Notes under the pieces: model-generated
Told to the model about the DNA's origin: nothing
Seen by the model: the letters and a program-made list of their open reading frames with translations, nothing else
The model's database searches: none
Translations under genes and position numbers: made by a program
Origin: Lagopus muta
Lineage: Eukaryota > Chordata > Aves > Galliformes > Phasianidae
Reading direction: 5' to 3'
Assembly: GCF_023343835.1 (NCBI RefSeq)
Contig: NC_064439.1
Span: 37,518,508 to 37,582,507 of the forward strand
DNA length: 64,000 nucleotides
Shown here: positions 25,572-39,000 of the stretch, in pieces
How positions within the stretch are numbered: position 1 is the first letter of the stretch
How the letters are laid out: every line of letters begins with the position of its first letter

Positions 25572-25871
25572 TGTATGGGAACTGTTGATCATGGTCTGAA
25601 CCTCTGATTGATCACCTGAGGTGAGCACTGAGTCAGCTGTGGGAACACAGGTGAAGGTGATTCAGCTGTATGATGGAAGGGGTGGAGCCTTGCTGCACCT
25701 CTCCTAGACCCCATTTAAGTGCTGACTGCTGCTGGGGAAGGATCTCTCTCTGGAGATTGCTTCTTGTGGAGTTTGCTGTGAGCCTATGGCACTGGTGAGC
25801 ATTTATTTTGATTATCTTTCAATCATGATAATCTTACTAAGCCTAACCTTTGTACACTTGTTGATTGTACA
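25572..25871 (+). mobile_element. solo LTR, same family as 19944-20257
   Basis: A 300-bp element that begins TGTATGGGAACTG and ends TTGATTGTACA, with inverted TGTA/TACA tips. It is flanked by CCCCC at 25567-25571 and again at 25872-25876, a 5-bp target duplication (the right flank has six Cs). A TATA-like 'CCATTTAAG' lies at about 25713. Downstream a 'CTGGTGAGC' at 25792-25800 resembles a splice donor, as the parallel 'CAGGTAAGC' does in the other copy. With no gag, pol or env sequence on either side this is a solo LTR. I do not assign a named chicken ERV family. Confidence 0.78.
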
Positions 25872-25876
25872 CCCCC

Positions 25877-27769
25877 CACTTTTTTTGGTTGCTGTTAGAA
25901 ATGCACTTAGTTTGCTGACACTCTGCTGGTCTCCATGGGGGCTCTGGGACATGGAATTGAGGGGCATTTCTAAGATTCCAAACCATTTAGGGTATACTAA
26001 GTTAGAGCTGACTTGCAGAGTTGACAATTCATTTCCGATCACTGCTCCTTGTGTAAGGGGGGATAAGCATTTCTCCAACTGCACTGACATCCGCTGGTCC
26101 TGATAGTGATGGATGGCACTAATGATTAATAATGGCTATTCTAATTGCTAGAAGATTAAAAAAAAACTTTGAACAATATTTCTATACCTCAGTCCACTTC
26201 TTAATAGCTACTCTTATGATTGGAAGATGATTATCTAGTATTCCCAGGCATTATATTTGAAGTTCATTTAGTCCCAGACTGGTAACATAATCATAATAAA
26301 ACCAGATTTATTGGTTTGTTTCTCCTCCTAGCCCAATCAGGTAAAGCATAGAGTTTTATAGGATATTGAGGACACTGAAACAGATGCTGAATAATAATGG
26401 CTAATCTCTGTTCATTGTGATATATCCCAGAACAGCTGCAAATGATGGCTGATCTCAGTTATTATCCTGGATAGCACGAAAATTAAGGATCTCTTCCAAG
26501 TACTACTTCTGCATTATAGACTTTCAGCTTCTACTTAGTCCTTTTCCTTCATCTGACTGAAACTCCACAAATCTCTATAGGTAAGGGCCCCCCTTACTAT
26601 ACTTACTTACACGGCACAACTCTATCTGGATTATTCCAACAGACAATCTAATGGGGTCAAAAAAGACAGAGGCTTCAATAGGTAATTACAAGTGTTAATA
26701 CACTTGTGTTGATTATACTGAAATTTAGGTTTTGAAAATATGGTATGTACAAAAAAAAATGATGAGACTACAAGCACTTTTGAAGATATCTATGAAACCA
26801 TGTTTTAATCAACAAAATGTATACAGATAGGAGAGATGGGGAATCTCCATCCTTTTAGGAGAAACAGTTGAAATTTTTGAAAATATTGTCCTCCTTTTGC
26901 CATAAAAAGTACAGAACATACCCAAAAACAACGGGTTGGTAACAGGCATTGTATGGAAATGTAGCAACGGTGTTGGGAAGACTATGAGCCAGAGATGCTC
27001 AACCACTGAGTGGAGTGCTCAACCATGCAGAGGCATTACCTGCCTCAGACTCAGGGTATATAATGGAATGGATTTCACCAACTAGTTGCACAATTTCTCC
27101 CTTGTCAGAAAGGGGTGTGTTCTTATTATTGCACTAATGAATAAATTGCTCTTCACAGAGACCTTTGCCTGATTAGAGACTTTTGAACATGGTTTCTTAT
27201 TCCAAGAAACTGAAATGAACATCATTTGGGGGACTAAACATTGCTCAAATTGATGCCTGGGGAAAAAAAAAATCTCATGAATACCATCATCCATATTACA
27301 AGCAGTAAAGCAGTAAGATTTACTGCAAAAGCAGTAACAACTACAGTATTTTATTTTGAAGAGTTACGCATGTTATTCCTGCAGGCTTTTTTGTGCATTC
27401 CTTGCAGCTTCTTCAAGTGTGTTAGGTAACTCCAAAAATGAGTGTAACTGCCAGGCATTTGTAAAGGAACCTGTATACCAAAGAGATATGAACCTCAATA
27501 TTTTGAGGAAATTGAGCTGGAGGAATTTCTTTTCCTTCATCCCACATGTAGTCTAGGGGGATGTGAGGGCAGAGCATTTGTCTATGCATTCTGCAATACA
27601 GCCATGCCAGCAATTTGCAGCAAAGGTGACTGCAGAGTACACGGTCAACAAAAATGGTGCTGTTTTATGAAATGTTTGCAGCCTTTTTCAACACAGAATG
27701 TTCCTCTAAAACACAAATGTGGTATTTGTATGTATGTATTTCAATGATTATGGAAGTACTGCCTTCAGT
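25877..27769. other. non-coding, no recognised element
   Basis: AT-rich. Frames at 25786-26103 (+) and 25812-26090 (-) are mutually antisense and partly inside the LTR. No domain, RNA gene or repeat family recognised. Confidence 0.4.
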
Positions 27770-28252
27770 ATTAGGCCCCTCACTACAAGAAAGATATTGA
27801 GGACCTGGAGCATGTCTGAAGAAGGACAGTGAAGCTTGAGGGGTCTGGAGAACAAGCCTTTTGAGAAGTAGCTGAGGAACTGGGATTGCTTAGTCTGGAG
27901 AAGAGGAGGTTCAATGGAGACATTATTGCTCTCTACACCTGCCTGAAATGAAGTTTTGATGAGGTGGGGATCAGCCTCTTCTCCCACTTAACTAATGATA
28001 GGACTAGAAGGAATGGCCTCAAGTTGCTTCAAGGGAGATTCAGGTTATTAGGAAAAATTTTTTGAGTGATTTGGCACTGGAATGGGCTGCACAGGGAGGT
28101 GGTTAAGTCACCGACCCTGCAGGTGTTCAAGAAACATGTAGATGTGATACTAAGGAACATGGTTAGGGGAGGAGTATTTGTGGTGGGTGGTCAGTTGGAC
28201 CAGTTCTTGGAGATCTTTTCCAACCTTGGTGATTGTATGATTCTGTGATTCC
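27770..28252 (+). mobile_element. CR1 LINE 3' part
   Basis: About 480 bp of CR1 3' region ending in 'TTTTCCAACCTTGGTGATTGTATGATTCTGTGATTC'-type sequence (28215-28251). The order 'CTCACTACAAGAAAGA', 'TTGAGGACCTGGAGCATG', 'CTTAGTCTGGAGAAGAGGAG', 'GGATCAGCCTCTTCTCCC', 'GGAATGGCCTCAAGTTG' and 'GGAATGGGCTGCACAGGGAG' follows the canonical CR1 3' end, although several positions differ. 5'-truncated, no coding potential. Confidence 0.95.
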
Positions 28253-31200
28253 AAAGCTTCCAGTTGCAGATACTGGCATAGACTCTCAGAGCTTGACTGA
28301 AGTCAGTGGAACTAAGACAACTTTTATCCTCTAAAGTTCATTCTTCATTACAAAGAAGAGGGGGAAAAAAATCACGAAGATGTGCCACCTTTTGTTCCAA
28401 TGCTATGCTGTTCTAGACAATTCAACACCACTTCCTAGCAAAAGAGAGCACAAATACCTCCCCTGTCTTAGCATCTTCTGTCCAACAGCCTGCCTGCTCA
28501 TTTGCGATGTGGAAAAGGGACCACATAGCCCAGAACACTTGTTCCTTAGGGCTGCTCATCAGTCCTCTACAGGAGTTGGGTGATCAACCACACTTCTGAC
28601 TGGCTCTTAATGAGTGGCCCTGTTTAGGACTGTATAGACTAGACCAGTTTCCTGGGTCGTCCACTCATTTGTCTGAAAGGCTCTAAACTGAAACTGTCAC
28701 TTGAAGGCTTTTAACACTGACTCCCACTACGCTTCATTCTCAGTTTTGGAAATGTGAAATAGGAAGTAGGGAATAACTGGCACGGGAAAAAAATATTTCT
28801 AATAAAATGTATACTGTGTATGGTGTTTCTTGTACATATATTGCAGCAGCTTTCAAACTCCTCTCTTCTGTAATGATTTTAGCTTTAATAAATGCTTCGG
28901 AAAATGAGTTCTTTGTTGATCCCTGATGACAAAAGTTGCTTAGCTTGTTACTGAATTACATCTTTCTCAATCAGTGACAATTGCACAAACGATCAGGTGC
29001 GAAGTGCTCTTTAACGCACCTCAGAACTTTACAAAGGATAGAAGCGTGCAGTTCATTGTCACACCTTGCCACGTCAGATGACTCACATTGTGGTAATTTA
29101 ATCATCACTAGATTTTTAAGGATAAATTCCATGGAATTTCTGTTGGTTACTGTGCTGTCTTTGAACATTATTTTTACCCATTAGGATGCCAGCCAATATT
29201 TTAGCAGAGTTTTTACTTAATTTGACAAGGCAATTACCTTCAATTAAGGAACTTTTTTTTTTTTTATTTTTCCTTTAAGATGTCTTCTGAAATCTGAATA
29301 CAGTTTGCAAAATCTGAAATCATGCACATGCGTTTTTGCTTGTCTTTGAGCTTGGAGACTGCTGAGATATTTAATTTTATTAAATTGTCCAAACAAACCA
29401 TTACTCTTGTACTGGTGGTGGTGTGAGCCAAATAGTAGCCTGAAGCAGAGCTGCTTGGCTCTGTTAAAGCCCTGAACTAATAGGTTCATAATGAAAGCAA
29501 CAATTCAAACTAAACTGTAAGAAACAAGGAGGTGCCTGTGTAGCTCTCATGGAAGCAAATAAGTTGTTCTATTATAGTTCCATCATAAGAGGCCACATCT
29601 TTACTCACCCTCGAAAGCATGCACAAGATTTGCACGCAAAGACCCACTATGAGAATTCTCAGCACATTTAAGAAGTGCTGCTCAAGCCCTTCTTATTTGT
29701 GAATATAAAGAACCAGGAAAATAGGAATAGGATGAAAATCACTCCTTGACATTAGGGTGAAGAAGAGGTCAAGACATCAGTTCTGTCTTGAAGACTTAAA
29801 TGAAAGACAGTTGCACAGGTCTGTGCTAGTCTTCTGCTTTAGAGTAGATGCTATTCCAAAATGCAGTGCAATTTTGCATGCCCAATGGGGAATGGTGGTA
29901 CACTGCTTCAAAAATCTGCTTCTTTGTAGATCAGATTTAGATATCTGTCTTGCCTCAGTGATGACTAACAAGAGCTTGAAATTCAGTTCTCCTTTTCCTT
30001 CAGTACAAAGTTCCAGATTAATTACAATATTTCTTTCTGCTGTTTTTTACTGAATCATATTCCTAAGACGATGATCTGCTCAACACATGGACACTATGAT
30101 CTTACCATTCAGATAACTGGATTTCAATCACTCAGCTCTCTCAAGTTCATTTTTAAGATTAGTTTCATAATGTCTCTATGTGATCTAGAGAATGGTAGTA
30201 TTTTGCTCAGATGGAAGATTGAACTACTGATTCTCCAAGCTTCTTGCCGGCTCTCCTTGACTTCTAAAGCTGATCTGTCCTCTGTTTTAGACAAATAATG
30301 CTATTTCAGAAATGTCTCATTAATATAAACAGTGATGTTCTTGATGTTTTTTTCTCCTGATGCTGTAGCAGCCATATATAAAATCCTTTGTTACTGTGCT
30401 CAGGCTGAGTTACTGTAAGCACAAAGAAAGCATCATCACTGGGCAATAATTTTGCCAGACCAAGGCTGCGACTTTGCCCTCTGAGGGCTGTCTGTAAGCA
30501 GATAATACTGTTGAACTAGACAGAAGGATTTACAATGAGCCTCTTTTTAATTATCATGTGTAACTCTAGGGAGCTTTTCAACAAAATTCTCTTTGAGTAA
30601 TTTTAATATGTTTCTAAAAGATTTAAAGTGATATAGGTCCAGAAGCAGAATAATGTGTTGCTATTTTTAAATGCTGGTGTAAAACCCCAGCTGCACAGCT
30701 TTTTCTGTATTTGTATTTTATTAATCAGTCCATTTTAATGTCCTCACTTCTCTCTCTCTCATTCTCTTCCTCTAAGTCCTTGCTCAGCTGCTTCCCAGAG
30801 ACCATTTTAAAATTAATTCAGATGATTTTAGGCATTTCTGATATGACTATTATTACAAGACTATCCTCTTGGTGAACCAGTACTGGAGGCAGTGTTTTTT
30901 TGAGACCTTGTCTCATTGGTTCCTCCAAGCTAGCCAAATCCATAGTCAGGCCAAATCCTGTTTACTTATTTATAATTTAAATTAATTTAAATGAATATAT
31001 CACAGGATAATTGATTTTCGTAATATATATTGAAACAGAGAAGTTCTAAGCTCCAGCTGTTTTTTCAGGGAGGGAGATGGCAGATCATTGGTACCTCTAG
31101 TAACAAACCCCTCAACCGGAAAAATCATGCATCCGTGATGTATTTGCTTTGGCCTGTTGGGCATCTGAGGCAATTACTCTCCTGTGATCAGTGGCCAGTT

Positions 31201-31735
31201 CTAACTAACAGGTTTGGATACTCCACTGAGCCTGAAAGAGTTCTTGGCAGACCACTGATTTTGAGTGAGTCTAACGTGGATTCAGATTAAACACTCTTTG
31301 GATGGCAGCTGTTAGTGCCATTCAGCACAACGGTTAATGAGACATCTAGCCATAATTTGTGCACTCAACTAGTTAAACAAGAGCAAAAAGTCTGATTTTA
31401 TTGACAGGAAAAAAGGAGGCAATTACATTTAAAATGTTTCTGTTTACTTGATCCTCTTTCTTCTTTTGTTTTCTTTTATGGTTGTCTTGTAGATCACTAT
31501 TGAGAATCAGTAACGTCAGCATTGGCAGTTAGCCTGAGGTCATTGCCTGCTAACAAAAAATCACTTTCTGAGCATCCTTAGGGATAAAGTCATGCTTGTC
31601 TCCCTTTCTAAAGGCATAGTGATGGTGATCATGCTTCTCATTTTCCCAGGACCTCTGGTGTGTTCATGGTGCTGCTCCACCCAGGTTGCACTGGCAAAAC
31701 TTAACTCAATGGGAGGTTCCCATTAGACTTTCTTT
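28253..31735. other. non-coding, no recognised element
   Basis: AT-rich single-copy-looking DNA. A T run is at 29251-29261. Frames at 29757-30053 (+) and 31030-31290 (+) show no recognisable domain. Confidence 0.4.
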
Positions 31736-31830
31736 CACAGAATCACAGGATTGTAGGGGTTGGAAGGGACCTCCAGAGATCATCGAGTCCAACCCCCATA
31801 CTTTGGTAGTATGCTCCTAAGTTGGAGGAT
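31736..31830 (-). mobile_element. CR1 LINE 3' end, very short
   Basis: Reverse-complement CR1 tail: 'CACAGAATCACAGGATTGTAG' then 'GGTTGGAAGGGACCTCCAGAG' and 'ATCGAGTCCAACCCCC'. Fewer than 100 bp are retained, so the insertion was extremely 5'-truncated. The match is close to consensus. Confidence 0.93.
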
Positions 31831-33765
31831 GTTGAAGAATATTTACAATACTATGTTAAATCTCTGACAGCTTTTCCTCAGAGTTTAGCTTACAAGTGGG
31901 GAAAAATGCACGTCTTCTTAGTGTTTCAGTCATCTTTCCTGATATCCAGGGCTGAAGAACAGTAGTACTAAGGAATAGCTGACAGCTAATATCTGACATA
32001 TGTGAAGTGAAGGAAATCTTCACATGTGGGGTATGTACATGGTATTGCCAGGTCATCTCCTCTGTCATGCCTATTATTGCACCGTAACATATACCCCCAT
32101 TCTATTATTACTTAATTTTGAATAAATGAAAATAATTTCATGGAAGAGAAAAGCATTTTTAACAAACTGGTTGGAAAAAAAGAAAGTGATCTGATACTAA
32201 TAGCAACTTTTCTTAAGCAGTTTTCATCTTATGAGCAAGAATTAATTTGAAATTGCATATACCTTCCCATTTTATCTAGATGATGGAGTGATTAAGCATG
32301 AGGGATTGTTTAATTTACATACTTTGTTCAACCTGTGTGTGCATTTATGTTGTTAAAAATGTTAGTCAATGAAAGACACACTGTTAACTTAAGTCCTTTA
32401 AAAAGCTTACTTGAAGTCAATAGCATTATTTTTAGTGCATAATATAGAGCAGATGTAGAAATATCTGCAAGATCAGGATCTTATGTTGGCAGTTTCTCTG
32501 GGGAATACCATATTTCTCATTTTAGTAATGTAAAATATTTTATAAATGTCAGAGGAAATATGTATGTTCTGAAAATACATAAAATATCTCAAGGAGTTCA
32601 GCTAACAGTTTTCTACATAAAAACAATAAACATAATTAAAAATAATAGACATAATTTAAACACTCAGCCCAAAACATCAAGTTGATTATTTTAAGACTCA
32701 GCATAACATATCCTGGGTACCATGACTGTTTTCCAGAGCAGTGACATTTTTCTAAATCATGTTGTACATAAATTAAGAAATATCTTCACTATCCTTTGAA
32801 CAATGTCTCAGATGTTCAAGCCTAGGATGAAAACCTTACATGCTGCTGCTAGTCGTTTCTGGATTACCTTTTCCTTACATCTCTTTTTCTTCTGTTTCAG
32901 TAACATGATAAATCCACCAAAGTTTCCCATTTGCTGCCCAGATGTCATACAAATAGTTATGAGATACTGCTGGTTGCTCCTTGTATGTCCCATCGTAACC
33001 AATGATTCTTAATGCTATTTTTTTCCATCTACCTATTAAAAATGACAGGCAGAATTATGCAACAGAGGATTTGTTTGGGAAACCTCATTCATAGTCTGCA
33101 CATATAGTCAAGAAGACGAGCCCATTTCTTAAATACATCTGTAGTTTTGGAGGAACCTGTGATAAATCTAAACCAAGAAGAATATTTTTATGAGTTGAGG
33201 CTAATAAAGCATCCTTGCCTCTCGTGCTCCAGCAGAAAAAGGTATCCACAGTCTTGTGACAGTGAGCATTACATGAAGCTATACTTATTGTGCTGCTGCA
33301 TGTTGCCAGGTGTAAACACTTTGGAACATTACAGACTGTCACTCATTTTGATAATGGGTAATTTGCAGTGTCTCACTATTAATTACACTAGTGATTAGTA
33401 CAACATTCTCATTTTATAAGCATGCAATTGAGAGGCAGTAAGTTGAGGAGATGCGTATCTCTACTGGCATGATAAATACATATGTGCTTTCTGTCCTGTT
33501 TCACCAATATGAGTTGGCTTTCTTTCAGTCCTTTCTATGACTGCCTGGGTAAGTGTTTTGAAACAAGTTACTGCCAGCTATGTTAGTCTACATACAGGAA
33601 CAGCTACTTTCTGTGGATTCAGTTTTCCATACAAAGCTATAGTAGAACACCACAGTGCCTCTATGAATGCTTTGTCAGACAAGGTGTTAGATATCTGATT
33701 TCTCACTCAGAGATGCTGAGCGCACTCGCATGCTATGAAAATGAACCACTTCTCAGCTTAGGGCT

Positions 33766-33774
<9 letters not shown>

Positions 33775-33810
<36 letters not shown>
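33775..33810 (+). repeat. A36 homopolymer
   Basis: Thirty-six consecutive As, among the longest runs in the window. It is not preceded by an AATAAA within the last 60 bases, so it does not look like a simple mRNA tail. Confidence 0.95.
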
Positions 33811-33813
<3 letters not shown>

Positions 33814-34003
33814 GCTTTGAACGGGACTTCTTCACAACCATGTTGTCTAGCTGTCCTGTTGGTGTAGGCAGGGAGGTAATACAGATGGTGGAAGTCGTAG
33901 GCCAGCTCTCTGCTGCTAAAGGCAGACACATCTCTGAAGCATTCTTTCCAAGCTTGCAAAGGCAAAGACCTTCAAGCAAAAAGCCATATTTTATGTTTCT
34001 TTC

Positions 34004-34027
<24 letters not shown>
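34004..34027 (+). repeat. T24 homopolymer
   Basis: Twenty-four consecutive Ts followed by AAATTTAAATTT. It faces the A36 run 193 bp upstream, so the two can pair. Confidence 0.95.
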
Positions 34028-34037
<10 letters not shown>

Positions 34038-34989
34038 TTTGGCAGGTATTGCTTTGTTTTTGAATTCTCTGTGGGTCTGTTTGTTCCTGACCAGTGGTTC
34101 TGGAGACTGCTTGGCATTTGTGACTCACAATGTGAACACCTGCTTCCTCACATTCCCAGGGGGACTGGGAAAATTGGAGCTGTTATGTACAAGCTCTATA
34201 TTTCCCCACAGTTTAGGGCCAAGAGAGATTATTATATTGCCTAGTCTGATGCCCTGTGTTCCAGTGGCTATTAGATGTTGTACCTCAAGGCTGAGACAGT
34301 TACTTTCATTAGCCCATGGTGTTTTATTCCATGAGAAGCCAAACTGCTGTGTGCCTGAAGCAGTATCTGAGACTCCTGCAATTCCTGAGAACTGATTAGT
34401 CCTTATATGCCCAGATAATCACAGAGACAGTCTCTGCAAAAAATCACCATCCTTGCCAATTTGAGCAAGAAAATTCTCTACTCCTCTTGGACTTGACTGA
34501 ATTCAGACCCAGGCATGAGATGTCTAAGATTATTTTCTGCATTAGTTTACTCTCTTCCTGGCTACAGCAAAATGAATAATCCATGCTTCAAGGGAAGGGA
34601 AAAACATACTGCAGAATATATCAGGCCAAATATCCTCTGGGAGGAATGGGAAGGGATTCTTCCTCACCTCTGTAGACAGCCAACTGGAGCCCTTGAGTAC
34701 AGAATTTGATTATACTCATTACCTTAATGCCAACCTGCAAATCTCTGAAAGGGAAGGGTGTAATTCAAGCCATCTTGTTTCAGCCATAATGGAAGAAGCT
34801 GCACAGATGCAACATTCTAATGGATGAAGGGCTCAAGGGATCACCAGGGAATCTTGCCTGACATGACCCTCCTTTCCTCCTTGTTTGAGGCTCCCTTGGC
34901 CATTAGTTCTCCCAGAAGCTGAAGTAAAGCCAATATTTAAGAAAGAAAGACAGTTTTTAGGACAGTATCAAGCAATGGTGAGTGCACCA

Positions 34990-36030
34990 CCTCCCTTTAT
35001 AAGCTCTTACGGAGTTTAATTACCTTTACTGCTAGGAAATTGCATTTGATTTCAAGGTTGATTACATCTAACCTTAAACTTCCAGTCAGTGGATTTAGTT
35101 GTGCTTTTGTCAGCAAGAGTGAAAAAGCTCACCACTGCCTGTTGTCTTTTCCACGTATCCTCTCAACCTTTTCTTGGGTAAGTGGAATATGCCCAGCTTT
35201 TTAAGCCTCCCATCACAAGACATGTGCTTGACATGCAAACTACTTGGATTTTCTCCAATATTTTCTCACCTTCTTTAAAGTGCAAGCACCAGAACTGTGC
35301 TTGTTATTTTAGGAACATACAAGGACTGTGCTGGGTCCTTGCCATAGCTTTGCAATGAGATCTCGTGTTAGGAGTGATTATCCAGGGTAATCACTTTTTT
35401 TGTCATTCCTCAAGTCTCTGCTTTTTGAGACAGTACCCATTCCTACAAGCTTTTGATCCCCAGAGGTATTAATTTGCATTTGAATGCATTAAAATGAATT
35501 TAGTGTGCAGCCTGCTGGACAGTGATCATTTAGCCAAATCAGATCACCGCAGAAGTAATATATCTTCTTTATTTACTGTGCTAAAATACACTGTGTCATA
35601 TACAAGTCTTAAAAGCACAGATTTTATCTTGGTCTGTGCTGCTGAAAACAATATAAAATTGTATTAGATAAAGGCTGTTTCTGGCTCTGCTGGGAAAGCT
35701 CCCCACATTGAATGAAACCTCCCCATTAAAAGGCTACATTTTAAAATTTGTCAGTGAGACACTTCTTAATCCCCATAATGTGTGAGTTGTTAATTCTGTG
35801 TAATGCAAGACTGGAAATCAAAATGTCATGTAGTATTAAGCCAAGTGCCTTGCAGAAATCCAAGTCTGTCCTAACCATACGACTACTTTTATATAAATCT
35901 CCTAAATAACCAAAAACTCCACTGGAATGTCTGACAAGATCTAACCCCCTACTAACTCAGTTTGATTAGCATGAAATATATCTATTTTCCAGTTCTTTCT
36001 TTAATATTTAAGCATCCCACAAATGCATAC
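34990..36030 (-). mobile_element. old CR1/L3-type LINE, 3' UTR and end of reverse transcriptase
   Basis: A long, highly diverged LINE in reverse orientation. At 35250-35300 'TTGGATTTTCTCCAATATTTT' and 'AAGCACCAGAACTGTGC' match the antisense CR1 block 'CTCTCCAA...GTGCCCAGAACTGGACAC'. At 35830-36010 'AGTATTAAGCCAAGTGCCTTG', 'CAGAAATCCAAGT' and 'CTGACAAGATCTA...AACTCAGTTTGATTAGCATGAAA' match the antisense of the conserved C-terminal part of the reverse transcriptase seen in ancient amniote CR1/L3 copies. Stops and indels are frequent. Because such copies predate the bird radiation this is probably one of the oldest recognisable insertions here. Confidence 0.7.
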
Positions 36031-39000
36031 TATCTTGTGAGCAGCTCAAGCACCAATTTCAGGCTTTGGATGGTGCATGGCAGAACAAGGTTCTTCACCA
36101 CTTATATTTTTCTCTAAATCAGAGCTAGGTGGAGTATGAGCTGTACAAGTTGAGCTTATTTACAGCTGCTGTTTCTCTTTCAGAGCTAATGAATTATTGA
36201 CAATCTAAGGATTTTCTGTTATATAAACCAGAAGCTCTATTCTTTAATACAGAGCAGCTCCTGCGTAGAAAGGGGAGTATGTGCAAAGCTGGCAAGATCA
36301 TTCAATATGACAGAACTTGTCAAATACACAAAATCAGGAACTATTGGTACATCTTGAAGAAATTATTTCAGGTCCAGTCCTCCAATCCTTGTAAGCGCAG
36401 CATCAGGAAGCAAGATGGACTCCAGAACAATGCATATTTTACCAGAGGTACCAATGGAAATTGCAGTATGCAAAGGATTTGTGGTGGCTCTCTGCAAAGA
36501 TCACTTCTCTCCGTTATTCTTCTTGGGACAAAACCTCGGCATCTATAAATGTGGTGGTGGTGCCCGTGGGCTGAGAGGAGCATGAAGTTTGTTGACATCA
36601 CTGACCTACAGAGACAGTAGAAGCAGATACCCAATTTAGGAACATGGCTATAGTGTGAACACTGGAGTTGGTGTTGCTTTTAGAATTCCCATGATGCATC
36701 ATTTCACGCTTTTTGCTGCTGTTATGGCTCGGTGCTGATTATTGCTCTGGGCCCTGTCTGTGTCTTCCTATTGAGCACAGAGTCATGTCAAGGAGAATGT
36801 CCCCCTGACATATGTATTTGCACTGTCCTCTACAAAAATTTACAGTGACCCATGAACAGAAAAAATATTCCCTCTAAACTCTCATACACATACTTAAGCC
36901 TTAAGATAAGGCAATTAGATGATTTAGTTCTTGGATGTATCTACTTTTAGCATGTGGATTTCATATGCTTTTGGCTATGAAAAGAATGAACCCTCTAGTA
37001 AAAAGGAATATTAGTTAATGGATAAGAAGGAGGTCACTCAGTTTATTTAAGCACTGGAAAAAGAGTTGGTTTTGCACAAGGCTGTGAATATCTGGAAAGC
37101 TTTAAGGACTGATAATACCAGATCATCCTTTGATTTAGCCATTTAAATATTTTGTTAATGTTCATAATTTTTTTAAGGATCTGATTCTGTGAAATCATAT
37201 TTGAATGAATAAGCCTTATTCACAAACAGTGTCAGTGAATTACAGTGGTTCATTTGCATCAGAAAAAAATAATCAGGATGGTAGTACTGGGTCCTCTAAT
37301 ATTTATGAACTCTGATCAAAATTGTTTTATGAGGTAAACTTAACAACCATCTGGCATCGCCTATCATTTCATGCTGCTTAATTTCAATAGCTATGCGTAG
37401 AAGTCAGCAAGTATTAGCAATTCCTTTCTTATCTGAGGGCAGCCAAATGACCTTCTCCATTAGACTTATACTCCTTCCTAAGAGAGGATTACTCCTTTGA
37501 CTTTTATTTATCATATGAAATGAATGTGTGAGACAATAAGCCTATGAGAAATCCACTAGTGGGGCTGCTCATGAGGCGTGTTCTTGAGAGTGAAGTTTCT
37601 TCCACCAAGAATAATAGCACATTCTTCCTACTACACACACAGCCAACTGCGGGGTAGCATGACATCAGCTGTATTTCAGTTCTTACAAATCTCTGACATT
37701 TTTAACAGCCAATGCATCACTTTACAGTAATCTTTCCCAGAAAAAAAAAATTACTTTCTTTTCCTTTACAAAGATATACTAAACGGCCATTAATTCCAGC
37801 TGAAGTTACAGATGCTTAGCTGCTCTAAGGAGAGAGCCTTTGAATACAAACCTGCAAACCAGTTACTTGCATGCAGCTGGTCAGAAAACTTGTTTTAAGA
37901 ACTGCAGAACTGAGATTTCATCAACAAGAATAAATATTTCTGTACTTTGGGATGTTCTTTTTTCTTAGTATAAGGAATCATGCACAAGTCTACAGGATGA
38001 ATAACACCATGGGTAATGTGGCAAGTAAAGTCATGCAAGCTGGGATCCATCTTCCCTTATACTGTTACAATAATTATATAAATGATTCAGTCCACAAAAT
38101 GCTTCTTGAGATTCAATTTTAAAGGGAATTTACCACAATGGAGAGATGGGATTTTTATCTAATCGAAGAATTACTTTTTGCTGTTTACCCAAATGAAAAG
38201 ATCAGCCAATCTTTTTCATTTAAAAAATACTTTTGCAGCAAGTCACTCCAAGGAGATTTTCAGTGTCTCTGATATGAATGCTGTACTGTAGGTATGGACT
38301 ATCAAGTGCATCCACCGTGGATGCCGTACCCTGTTGTCTGACACCTATATTCTCAACAGTAATAATATAAACACAGTTGAATTTGGAAGAAAAAAAAAAA
38401 AAAAAAGGCTCCTGCATTATAGATTTGGGTTTCTCAGCAATTGTCCAAATGAATGTCTTAAAATGAATCTAAGTCAGCTTCAGTCAAAGGAACAAAAATC
38501 TCGGAGCCTGACAATCTTATTGTGTCCCACTGAGAATCTTACTGCATGTCCCTTTGTAAATAATACAGGGCTGGCAGCCTGTTCATGGTTCCTTATAGTG
38601 CTGCTTTGGGGCACCACCCAACCCACTGTCAGCAGGAATGTGGGCTCATGTACTGAGTTTTTGTTTTTTTGTGAGATTGTGTCCTCAAAGCTGAGTTGAG
38701 TCAGTCAGAGAATGAGAGGAACACATAATAAACTGACAGAAGTGATTTTTATCAACTTCTGTCATATTTTCTATTTTCTCTTATACCAGTAAGATTGTAA
38801 AATGATGGCCATGTATAAGAATGTTTATGAGCCAATTTGCAAATATTCCTAAGAGCAAAGAAGGCAGAGTTTGGTACAATGCAAAGGTCTGGTCCTACAT
38901 TATCTTGTCCATATGATTCAGACAAATTATTCAGGGGGGTGTTTACTTGGTTAGAGGTTCTCAGGATTGAGTCTTAATGATGGAGAATGGCATTTAGCAG

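Larger units (their letters stand above)
31831..34989. other. non-coding with A/T homopolymers
   Basis: AT-rich sequence with no supported gene. It includes a 36-A run and a 24-T run (entered separately). A region at 34600-34720 looks weakly like an old repeat but I could not name it. Confidence 0.4.

Noticed and set aside
34380..34740. Possible ancient interspersed repeat containing 'GGGAAGGGATTCTTCCTCACC'
   Set aside because: The likeness to old amniote repeats is weak and I could not place a family or boundaries.
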